Source of the DNA: Serpula lacrymans var. lacrymans S7.9
Lineage: Eukaryota > Basidiomycota > Agaricomycetes > Boletales > Serpulaceae
Reading direction: 5' to 3'
NCBI RefSeq assembly: GCF_000218685.1
Contig: NW_006763298.1
Span: 1,584,869-1,648,868 of the forward strand
DNA: 64,000 nt
Part shown: positions 20,772 to 30,060 of the stretch, in pieces
Numbering within the stretch: position 1 is the stretch's first letter
Layout: every line of letters begins with the position of its first letter
Made by a program: the position numbers and the translations under genes
Notes under the pieces: model-generated
The model's database searches: none
The model's input: the letters and a program-made list of their open reading frames with translations, nothing else
Told to the model about the DNA's origin: nothing

Positions 20772-21645
20772 ATCCGCTGCCTTTGATCAGTCAGCTAGTA
20801 GATAAATTGGCTGGCACCAAGATCTTAACAAAGATGGATCTCAGATGGGGGTACAATGATGTACAAATCAAAGAGGAGGATGCCTGGAACGCCGCGTTCA
20901 TGTGCCACCGAGGATCCTTTGAACCCCTTGTTATGTTCTTTGGGTTGACCAATTCACCGGCAACCTTCCAGAGCATGATGAATGAGATCTTTGCGGATAT
21001 GGAGGACTGTGTTGTCATTTACATTGACGATTTATTAATATTTACAAAGTTGGACAATGAGGCTGAGCATGACAGGATCGTGCAAGAAGTCCTTCAACGC
21101 TTACAGGAACGAGACCTATTCGTCAAACCCAAAAAATGTAACTTTAAAGTAAAGGAAGTAGACTTCCTTGGTATGATAATTGGCCAGAACAGAATCAGGA
21201 TGGATCCTGAGAAAGTTCAAGCTATTTTGGATTGGCCCAAACCTACTCGCATCAAAGGAGTTAGGGCCTTCCTTGGCTTAGGCAATTTTTACCAAAAGTT
21301 TGTTGAAAACTTCGCAAAGATAATGAGACCGTTGAACAATCTTACTAAAAAGGACATTGTCTGGCACTGGGGTGCCAAAGAACAAGAAGCTTTTGGTAAG
21401 CTTAAACAGGCATTTACAACAGCGCCCATATTAGCATTTCCAGATTTAGACAAAGAGTTCCGGCTAGAAACCGACTCTTCTGATTTTGCTACTGGGGCTG
21501 TTCTATCAATCAAATGCCCTGATGATCTTTGGAGGCCTTGTGCCTATTTATCGCATAGTTTGTCGCCCACAGGGTGCAACTATCAAATTTACAATAAGGA
21601 AATACTATTATTAGAGCTTTAGAGCACTGGCGGCACTACTTGCTG
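20772..21645 (+). pseudogene. Gypsy pol, second part (RT and RNase H start), truncated
   Basis: Resumes the RT frame after the solo LTR: LTKMDLRWGYNDVQ, MFFGLTNSPATFQSMMNEIF, YIDDLLIF (about 21017-21045) and RNase H ETDSSDFATGAVLS. Near 21600 a small deletion shifts the frame (the RALEHWRHYLL motif is readable in another frame at 21612-21646), and the element then stops. RNase H remainder, integrase and 3' LTR are absent. Confidence 0.82.
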
Positions 21646-21646
21646 C

Positions 21647-22290
21647 TGCTCCTATCCCTTCTGCATTTGTACCACCGCCTTCTTCTGGTGTGTTCGCCTC
21701 TCCTCACCAACTCTTGTTGTCATCTCCAACCAGGAGTGCTGTGGATCCCAGCACACTCCCACCCTCAGTTCCGTCATCATTCATTGCCACAGATGAGGAC
21801 TCCGGGTCTCACATTATAAGTGTAAGCTGTTCCAAGCGGAAGCATAGTGCAGTCGAGAGTAGTGAGTCTAGATCTCCACCTTCTGGAGGTGGCTCTGTTG
21901 CAAGCAGCTCAAAGTGTTTTCCATCCAATGACAGCAACAGCAAAAGCCCAGCAAGAAGGCTCAGAAGCATTGAAAAAGATAACAGACCTGGTTGAAGAGC
22001 TCACAAAGGGTGTCTTTTAATTTGTCTGATGTAGATAAGGTTGACCTTACCAAGTACTTTACAATGAATCAGGCTGATGCAGCAGCGTATTACTATTTAC
22101 AGAGTGAAGGTGCCAGGGAGATTTGGATTCAGAGAAAGTTGACTCGGTGTAGAGTTGACTTAGACGTTGGCATAGTAATCCCTTTATTTCCCAACATATC
22201 AATCCAGTTCTATGACAAACCATGCATTGATACACAACAGTCCGCAGAGTCCATGTTTGCGGATACATAGAGTCCACGTTTGCGGACACC
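21647..22290 (+). pseudogene. Remnant of a Harbinger-associated Myb/SANT-type protein (C-terminal part)
   Basis: A Pro/Ser-rich stretch open from 21647 (PIPSAFVPPPSSGVFASPHQ...) continues to SKRKHSAVESSESRSPPSGGG, then after a frameshift to EALKKITDLVEEL (about 21966-22005), and after another to a region with ADAAAYYYLQSEGAREIWIQRKL. This helical C-terminal pattern is typical of the Myb/SANT-like partner of fungal PIF/Harbinger transposases. The N-terminal DNA-binding part is missing at the junction with Gypsy. At least two frameshifts make it a relic. Family call is by pattern, moderate certainty. Confidence 0.5.
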
Positions 22291-22345
22291 TAGAGTCCGT
22301 GTTTGCAGACATATAGGGTCCGCACTTTTCGGACTTTGGACCCGT
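22243..22345. repeat. Short tandem repeat, about four 23-25 bp units
   Basis: Units of the form AGAGTCCRYGTTTGCGGACAC repeat three times and once more degenerately (AGGGTCCGCACTTTTCGGAC). Each unit has inverted arms (GTCC...GGAC) around a GTTTGC core, so each could fold into a small hairpin. Confidence 0.65.
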
Positions 22346-23564
22346 TGGACGAGGAGCTAACTCAGCACTCACACACGTGCAAGACTCCACATGGACTCCA
22401 GAGTATTATGACTGTCCACAGATCAACTACCCCTTTCCTTTTATGGAATATAGGAGTTGTCCCTCATGGTATGGAACTGTCTGGACATCGGACTGGCAGG
22501 ATATGACTCGCTTTTTCTTACATTTTCATATGGACACTTTCTAATGTTTATCCTTCATTTCTCCCATTGGTTCTCATATGTTTTTACGCTATCAGCCCAC
22601 ATTTCCTCTGCAATCCTGTTGCATCAAGCATCAGCCCTCTCTCGCTCTTTGCGGTTGGCTGGCCCAGCTGCTAGCCCCTCATTGTCTTCACCATCCCAAC
22701 TGCCTCCATCATCCTCCCAGTTGTCACTGTTGTCGTTTAGCTCTTGCAAGAGATATGTTGGGTCATGCTGGTGGATGAAACTGTGCAGAGCACATAAAGC
22801 TGAGGGGATGTGGGCCTGAATATGCAAACTGTCACTCGGTGTCGATGATGAGAATTGTAGTTAGAAAACCACACACAAAACAAACTAACACACAATCCTC
22901 CCAGATTCCACAGAACTTGTGTATGGGCTTTGCCTCCTAGAATAGTGGAGTGGTCTGGTTGTTTGTGGGGTGGTATGTATGACAATCCTTCAAAGTAAAA
23001 CCCAGTGATGTATGGGTGTGGGTTTTGAGGAGAAGGGATAGTTGAATTATAGAAGATAGGGGCTTAGTGATGAGTATGGACAAGCACTACCTTGCTAACT
23101 GTAGCACAAGGTAGGTTTGAGAATGACAAGATGACAAGGTGACAAGGTTCCCAGTGATAGCAGGCTCCTGACGCACAAACTGTAGTGCTCAGAAGGACTC
23201 TAATCAAAAGGGATGACAATGACTTTCAAAAGTGACGAGTGACAATGACAGCAGTTAACAGTGGTAGCAGTGGGAATTGTTGTGACCACACTGGATCACA
23301 AGTAGCAGAGTAGTGAACTTGAGATTTAGAGAAGAAGTCTGGATTGGAGTTCTTGTTTTTTTTACAAGGTAGAATACAGGGGTTTATATAGTAAAAGAAA
23401 GAGAGACTATGCACAGTATAGCTGTGCAAAAAGAATGAGAAAGAACATGAAGGAAGGAATGTATGCTGACAAATCCTGCGTATATAGTACAGGATAAGAT
23501 TGTCAAAATAAGGAAAAGAAAGAGATAGAACAATAAACGCTGTGTAAGTAATGTCACAGGTTTG

Positions 23565-24262
23565 TGTGAGGCAACGATGAACTATAACAAAAACGAAACC
23601 TGTCTCCTTCTGCACTTGCAGGGAGTAAGGGGTTCAATGAGCTTGAGGTCGACAGACGCTAGTTAATATAGCGGGTAGAGGACTTTGAGAGGTAAGCTTC
23701 AAAGGTTCTTGTTGAGGAGTAAAGCAGGTAAATTCAGTAATAGAAAACTAAGGAGCCATACATGAATAGGTAAGGCTTTATATAGTGAACTGTTCGTTCC
23801 TCAGACCGAAAGGAGAATATACGAAAAGTGGTCTGAGGAATCAATCGACCAATAAGAAAAAGGGAGAGTAACTATTGTACGACTTTTAACTTGATTAATC
23901 AGCAGGTGAGAGATTTGTACTAATAATAGAGGATTGTCACGCGTGTTCAGGAACCGTATCCTCATAATAAGGTACGATCCTGAATAAGGTGTTTATTAGT
24001 ATAACCAGGCTTTACTGGGGCTTGGAGCTGGTTGGCGAGATGTCTACTACCAGTCCTTACCCAGTGTGCTGGCTGGCTGGGAGCAATACCCAGTCTCTGA
24101 TCTGTGATATAAAATGGTAGTGATGGTTAAGAAAGCCTGTGAGGGCTATGAGAAGTAGAACAGCAAAGGATACCTCTAGCCCTAGAGCCAGAGGTGTAAC
24201 GGGAAAAGCGTTCGAGAACCAAGACATAGCGAAGATAAGAAAATAATGAAATGGTCCTTACA
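23565..24262 (-). mobile_element. 698-bp solo LTR (TG..CA) nested in solo LTR copy 2
   Basis: Starts TGTGAGGCAACG, ends CCTTACA, flanked by GTTTG (23560-23564 and 24263-24267). Copy 1 of the host LTR has the empty site CAAACCTGTG/TACAAAC, proving the insertion and its ends. On the minus strand it has TATATAAAGCC near 23793-23783, so it is probably an LTR in minus orientation. A hairpin CCTCAGACC...GGTCTGAGG lies at 23797-23841. No coding region. Confidence 0.82.
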
Positions 24263-24508
24263 GTTTGTACAGCCATAAAATAAAGTCCAAAAACAGAAAG
24301 AGAGCAAGAAAATCATGATGTCATGGGAAGATGCAGTAAAAAAAAGGATAAAGAAAAACAATATCAGTATCAACACAGTTCCTTTATTGTCAGTCAGACA
24401 TTCTAAAAAAATATGTGTCCATAAAAATGATTCAAAAATCAAAAATAATTGCACTGTAAATGAATGTTCTGCTGAAAAAAAAAGAAACTGGAGCCACTGG
24501 TCCACCAC

Positions 24509-25246
24509 CTAGTCCAAATCCGACAGTTCCATGGCCTTACCAATGGACTGGTTGTGTTGGACCACCTGATCAAACGAGGGAGGGAGAGGAGTAGTTCCAA
24601 TTTGGAACAAGTGAGTCCCAGGCAGCGTGTGGTAGGTGTAGCTGTAGCGAAGACGATGGACAAAAGATAAGTGTACCCAAGTGAATGGGACAGCGATGAA
24701 CATGGGCAACGCAAGGGGATGAACCTTCTCCAGCTCAAAAACTACCCACCCATGCTCCAACCAGGCAAGACAAGTGACCGATGTTTTGATAGTATATGAT
24801 GGTAGATCGACGTCATAAAGATGGACCTGTTGCCCTATTTGAACCGGCCGCTGGGGCTTTGCTGATATCAGCAGTGGCACGTGATAGTCAACAGATCGGC
24901 GACGGAAGCGGATAGGAAGTGGTGACATCAGAAATGGTGGGGGAGCAAAGAAGATGAGGAGGAGGAGGCTGGAGGTGACGAGGAGGTGAACTAAAATGGG
25001 GATCCAGAAACGACCGTCGGGTGAGAATAAAAACGAGAGTAAGGGGCCCATGGTGGGGCTAGGCAAAGGAAGGGAAGTGAAGGAAACGACAAAAGCAAGG
25101 GCGCAATGCAATGTGTAGCCAGTGGCGACGCAAAAATTTGCCAAAATGCCGAAACGCGGAAAGTACCAAATGGAAAAGCAAAGGTGAGCGTGACTGGATT
25201 GCCTAATAGAGGTGGTGCTGATCAGCCACAAGTTCGAAAAAGGCAA
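24509..25246 (-). CDS. LTR-embedded ORF, 245 aa (copy 2)
   Basis: Same translated sequence as 19061-19798, in the inverted LTR. Two hydrophobic segments, no known domain. It lies entirely in the tract that is identical between the two LTR copies. Confidence 0.4.
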   Translation of the reverse strand: MPFSNLWLISTTSIRQSSHAHLCFSIWYFPRFGILANFCVATGYTLHCALAFVVSFTSLPLPSPTMGPLLSFLFSPDGRFWIPILVHLLVTSSLLLLIFFAPPPFLMSPLPIRFRRRSVDYHVPLLISAKPQRPVQIGQQVHLYDVDLPSYTIKTSVTCLAWLEHGWVVFELEKVHPLALPMFIAVPFTWVHLSFVHRLRYSYTYHTLPGTHLFQIGTTPLPPSFDQVVQHNQSIGKAMELSDLD

Positions 25247-26406
25247 TATTAATTACTATTCCACGTGGCACAAAGGCGAGTCTTTTTGAATATTCACTTC
25301 GTTATTGACACCTGTCCATGCTACCAATCAACTTTGGTGCATGACATCGGGTGGAATTTGAAGGATACGCCATCAACGTTTGAGAACCCCAAAGATCCGC
25401 TCAATAATGTTGTGCAGCATAGCATGCCGCAAATCAAAAAGCTCTTGTGGTTTTGTGGACTGTTTTGTATATACGTCCAAGTAGCAAAATAAAGAATAAA
25501 TTGTACTCACATTGAACCTGTTTGAGCCCACTCTTTTAAATGATAATGAACACCATGGTAAAGCACAATAAGTGTGTCACAAGTGCCAAAGCCTGCATCT
25601 GCAAGCAGATACTTGCCAACAGGCATACGCAGGTCATGTTTTTGGGAGTCATTCCACAGCGATGTGTCTGCAATGGATCTGTCCCAACCACAAAGTGAGT
25701 ATGTAAAGAAAAAGTTGAAGTTGCAGAGAAATAGACAGTTTTGTGATAAAAAGCCCCTGCAGTTGCGCAATGTAGCATGGTCGGCTCTGTTGGCGGCTGT
25801 GACTTGAATGTATGTACTATCTACAGCACCGAGCACATCTGCAAAGAATTGGAATTTCCGCTCTAGGCAAATCTTGTTGGCAACTGGGGTCTGAGCATCA
25901 GGAAGTTGTACATATTCTGTGTAGAATGGCACAGATGAGAAAAACTGGAGTAATCTTTTCAAATATCTGGATTTATTTGTATGTCAATGACGTTGCTATG
26001 AGAGTTGAAACACATACCAGGATATGGTCTCTGGTGAACGTTGGAAATGTTCTCCGAGATGGCAGGTAGATAATCCTGTCACAGACCCATATAAAAAAAT
26101 AGCCAGCTGTTCCTCAAGCACAACTCCATTGCGTGATATCGTAAAGCCATTTTGGCGTAAGCTGGTGAGTAAAAGTTTGAAAACCTCGAGGCTGACTCCA
26201 AGGTTGTGCCGGATTTGGTCTGGATGTCCATTCATTAGCTCACAGACCCAGACCTCAGTCAGTAATGAAGTATGGTACGGGATGGGCACAGTAGTAGAAA
26301 GAAATATGTGTTTATAGTAGTACACAACTTGAGCAAGGACAGTAGTAACTATGGTGAGGAATCTACATTGATGGCCACAGTTCGCTTGCTGAACTTGAGG
26401 ATCCAT

Positions 26407-26743
26407 GATGGTTGCAGTGTGATGATCTTATCGGTGCCATCACGAATATCTAAGCGAAGGTTCACTCGGATTCCCAGGGGCAGTCACATGACCCACCTGA
26501 AATTCAGTTTATTTGTTGGCCGAATGAGGCGTGGCTGTACGCATTTTCCAGTCATGACATGCATGACATGTGTCTATTATCCGCCTACTTTAAGGCTCTC
26601 AAGGTGTGACAGTTGAATAATGTGGAAGATCAACAGACCTGTCAAGAGATACAATGTCGTTATTGTTATATGAAAAAATACATGACTCTGTGCTAAGGGA
26701 ACTACTTTCAGCTCAAACAATATTTGGAAACACTAGACATTCA
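26407..26743. other. Region between Harbinger remnant and P450 genes
   Basis: Presumably holds the right end of the Harbinger element, but I could not identify terminal inverted repeats or a TWA target site. No gene seen. Confidence 0.4.
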
Positions 26744-28932
26744 TCAAGCAAACTGGTCGATCATCTGATGCAACTTCTGCAGGGTAAGAGCTGGCGAGCG
26801 TGGCTGGATATTACAAACAAACGGAAGTGGACGACTGCCAGGAAGGATTATGACTTTCAGGAGACATGGGCGGATCAGATAAAAGCTCATGCTCACACTG
26901 CTATCCCAGCTGTCCATCGTGGTTCGATGTCAATCTCTTTGCCTTGTCCATCCAAAGCCTTGGTAAATTTGAAAACAGCCAACAAAGAGGCTATAGCGGC
27001 CCACACCGTTGCATCAGCTACGTGGTGACCGACACAAATGCGCCTGCCGAATCCAAATGTATAAAGGACCTTGTCATCGTTAAGCTTGCCATCGCTGGTG
27101 AAGAACCTCTCAGGTTTAAATTGCGAGGGATTGGGATACTTGGCTTCGTTCCGTGTCATTGCCCTGTACAGCGCTGGCTGATCAACATATAAAGCGAGAG
27201 AATGTGTTAGTAAGACGAACCAGACATTTGCAATGACTGTGGCTCCTAAAAAGAAATTCAAGGTTAGGTATTTTGTCTGCTATGGGATAGACTGATGATT
27301 AACCTTTCGGGATGTGATAGCCTTCATAAATATCATCGCTCACTGCTGCGTGAGCGACACCTAATTGGAGCTTACATCAGTGTCAGGAGCACATCCAATC
27401 ATGCACAAAACTCACCCAGTGGAAACACAGGGTGCCATCTGAACGACTCACGAAGTATAGCTTCTACATACGGCAAGGAATCTCGGTCGTCGAAGTTAGG
27501 CAACCTGTTCCCATCCATGACCGAGTCGATCTCTGCTTGCGCCCGCTCTTGGACATCCGGATAAAGGACCATTGCAAGGACAAAGTTGACGAACGTGGAG
27601 GTTGTCTGAAAATAATTGGTTTTGAAATGTAATTGATAGTATAGTAACATGAAAAACACCAACAGTCTCTGACCCCCCTATAAGCATGATGAGATATTGC
27701 GACCGTCAATAACCAAAAGATGCAATCCTCACCCGCAAATGAAGTAGACGCGACATTTTTAACCACTCTTTCAAGTCCATCATAGTTATCTTTACCCTTG
27801 ATTTGGCCGAGTAGATCGGAAACCATGCACGCTGTAGCATCGTTTGAAGCCTACGGTACCTCGGAATGAAACGAGACTCATGATTGTATAGTTGAGAAAC
27901 TCACCATGCGCGATGCTGTATACTCAAATGGTTTCTCTATCATCTCATTCACCATAATACAAGACTCCTGTGCCTGTTTTTTGAACCCTGCTCCAGGAAA
28001 CCAAGAGGGAAGATATAAAACTGAATAGGGTGGCATTACATTCCAAAAAATTCCTGCATGTCATTTTGAGCAGGCTTACGGAAAGGCCAGGTACCAAGGA
28101 TAGCTGCCGCTTCAGGCGTCATAACCTTGAGACCTTGCACAAGAGCATTCCCAACGAGAGCAACGAGCGGATCGTCACGACGCTGAGTTTCATACCCATA
28201 AGTGATTGACATGATAGTGGAGGCCGCCATTCTGAAGTTCGCACGCTGTAAGTTTGTTTTGGTCCCTGCCAGATCACAAAGCCAAATTGCTTACGTCTGC
28301 AAGTGAAGCACAAAATCATTAGGAGCTTCGTACAAATCAACCAGAAGCTGATGTGCCTTGCGCATTTGCAGAGGACGATAGGTAAGTGCTGCAGTTGACC
28401 GTAGCTTATCATGCATCAACCGTCTATGCTGTCTCCATCCATTGCCATAGCGTAACAACGCCACGTTGAACATCCAACCAAAGCTATGGGAAGCGATTAG
28501 GTAGCTTTTCCGTGTGTGGAAGAAGGCACTCACAGTTCCGTTGTAACAAGGAGAGGCCTATCTGAATAGTTATATGAACGCTTATCTAGAAGATCTCTTG
28601 CGACCTTCTCTGAATTTATAACCACGACATCCTGACTGAGAAGACGGGTATATATAAGATCGCCTTTGATCGGTGGAAAAAGTCACTCAATGAAAAGATA
28701 GATCCACGATAGAAAAAGAAACCATACCATAGGTTTTACCCCATTCCATGTAAGCCTTCCATGGCGCAGCAGCGTCAATTGCAAGTGCATTCCCCACAAT
28801 AGGCAGCGGTGGAGGACCAGGAGGGAGTGGCTTCCCACTGTTGGTTGCTGCTTTTCGTATTGCACGCCTTGAGATGAATAGAGCAGCTAAGACAAGAATA
28901 ACAGTAATCGAACGTGGATCTACTTCAAACAT
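26744..28932 (-). pseudogene. Cytochrome P450, downstream tandem copy, possibly decaying
   Basis: About 14 exons on the minus strand, ATG at 28932 (MFEVDPRS, then a membrane anchor and LPPGPPPLPIVGNAL hinge). Further along: LFGWMFNVALLRYG, TPEAAAILGTWPF, the I-helix FAGGSETTTS, the K-helix ESFR, and the heme loop FGFGRRICVGHH with its Cys. Introns are 50-60 nt and sit at the same places as in the neighbour at 30061-32242. Two splice sites are damaged relative to it: the intron after the I-helix Thr has donor GTTGGT where the neighbour has GTAAGT, and the last intron lost its CAG acceptor (CCC), which would end the protein at IAV. It would act as an ER-bound monooxygenase; substrate unknown. 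Confidence 0.75.
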
Positions 28933-30060
28933 GGCGATTGCACTGGGAAGGGAAGTCAAAATAATATCATGCAAAGTAGATATAGCTTATATACCGTACT
29001 TTCGTTTCAATCCACCTTCTACTTTGCTCACGCTCGTACCTTCTATACTACAATGGGTCTTCATTACGCATCAAGGTGTTTGTTCTTGTGCTGTAATCGC
29101 CACTGATTGACAGCTCGTGTGATACACCCATTGCGTTCAACAAATTTTGAGAATTGGTGTTTCTCCGCCATCTAGATAATATGTGCAGGTTTTAGTTTCA
29201 ATATTTTACCAGGTGCACAGATGGTCACTCAACTTTGAGACTTCTGTTGTTCAGGGAGGTGTTTGACATACATGAGGTAACGAAACACGTCTTATCGCTG
29301 GCCTGCTTGCAGGGTTTTGACATCCTCGTCCCCAATCAGGTTTGTACTCAGAAAGTACTCGAGAGCGTGGTGAATGGAAGTAAGAGGCCCTGGGTCGGCA
29401 ATGTCCAACGGACTTGGAACCAACAGATGTACCGAATACGCCGCTTACCTTACATAACTGCAACGTCGTCTCCATTAGCCTGAACTAACCTTCCTGCACA
29501 CTCAGTACAGTAACCGGTCACGTTACTTGGGGCAGTATTGCAGACTCAAATCCCCACATCGACAGAGATATAAAGTATCTCAAGAAGAAGGATTTTGCGA
29601 CTATGATCAGTCTGAATATAACGAAGTCAACCTTGACCAGGCAATAGAGTGAAATTGCCAACCTCCAGAATATCTTTTCCCTTATTCTTTGCGTAATCCC
29701 CCTTTTCAGAACTCGAAATGCATCCCCGTTTTTCGAAGCATCTGATGTAAACCTAGAGACGTAAGTGAATTTGAACAGGCTAAGTCCTGGCAACTCTTCT
29801 GCCTCGTCTATACTATACCCTTCTATTCTATTCTCGCTATGCGACTGGAAAAAGCCAACTAAAGCTTCTTCAGCCGCGTCCACTCAATGGTATGTCAAAT
29901 TTTGAGCTGGCTCTTTCCGCCAAACTGAAAGACAACGAAGAGGGACCTGGCACGAACACGTCTCACCGCAGCAGTCAAACACTAAAATGTTATAAGTACA
30001 CGAGCCTGTGCTAGAGAAACTGTTTTTGCTCAAACAATATTTAGAAACACCAAGCATTCA
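28933..30060. other. Spacer between the two P450 genes
   Basis: Holds the promoter of the 28932 gene. The stretch at about 29130-29420 resembles 32960-33150 upstream of the second P450, so the duplication included the 5' flank. One frameshifted ORF is noted at 29640-29883. Confidence 0.5.
29640..29883 (-). pseudogene. Short frameshifted coding-like stretch, unknown
   Basis: From ATG at 29883 the frame reads like protein (EELPGLSLFKFTYVSRFTSD), then at a GGGGG run it changes to another frame that again looks coding (KDILEVGNFTLLPGQ). A one-base deletion in the G run would explain this. I do not recognise the family; it could also be chance. Confidence 0.25.

Larger units (their letters stand above)
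15607..21650 (+). mobile_element. Second Ty3/gypsy element (5' LTR, gag, protease, RT), 3' truncated, carrying a solo LTR
   Basis: 5' LTR about 15607-16486 (its first bases lie at about 3100-3108, left of the Copia), then gag, protease and RT. The RT is interrupted by the 1807-bp solo LTR (18961-20767, target duplication GCGT) and resumes in frame. RNase H ends abruptly near 21650, where Harbinger-type sequence begins. Integrase and 3' LTR are missing. This is an old, broken element that served as landing ground for Copia and the solo LTR. Confidence 0.85.
22840..25346 (-). mobile_element. Solo LTR copy 2 (inverted), inserted in the Harbinger transposase, with nested insertion
   Basis: Reverse complement of 18961-20767 with the 698-bp element at 23565-24262 inside; without it and its duplication the length is 1804 bp. 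Flanked by the 4-base duplication TCGG (22836-22839 and 25347-25350). The half from about 24320 to 25346 looks identical to copy 1, the other half differs by roughly a tenth. Contains the ORF at 24509-25246. Confidence 0.88.
22624..26406 (-). pseudogene. PIF/Harbinger (DDE4) transposase gene, split by a solo LTR
   Basis: Minus strand. N-terminal exon 26406-about 26042 (ELMNGHPDQIRHNLGVSLEVF, EEQLAIFLYGSVTGLS, GEHFQRSPETIS), next exon about 25970-25500 (FFSSVPFYTEYVQLP, VLGAVDSTYI, GWDRSIADTSLWND, LLADAGFG), then LFDLRHAMLHNIIERIFGVLK near 25400. After the LTR (22840-25346) the C-terminus continues at 22835-22624 (HIQAHIPSALCALHSFIHQHD). The catalytic D, D and E are all still visible (AVDST, IADTS, IERIFG). 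Stops stand where the family has Arg (KR*WRIL, and probably at two splice junctions). HARBI1-like transposases cut and paste DNA; this one is dead. Confidence 0.82.
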
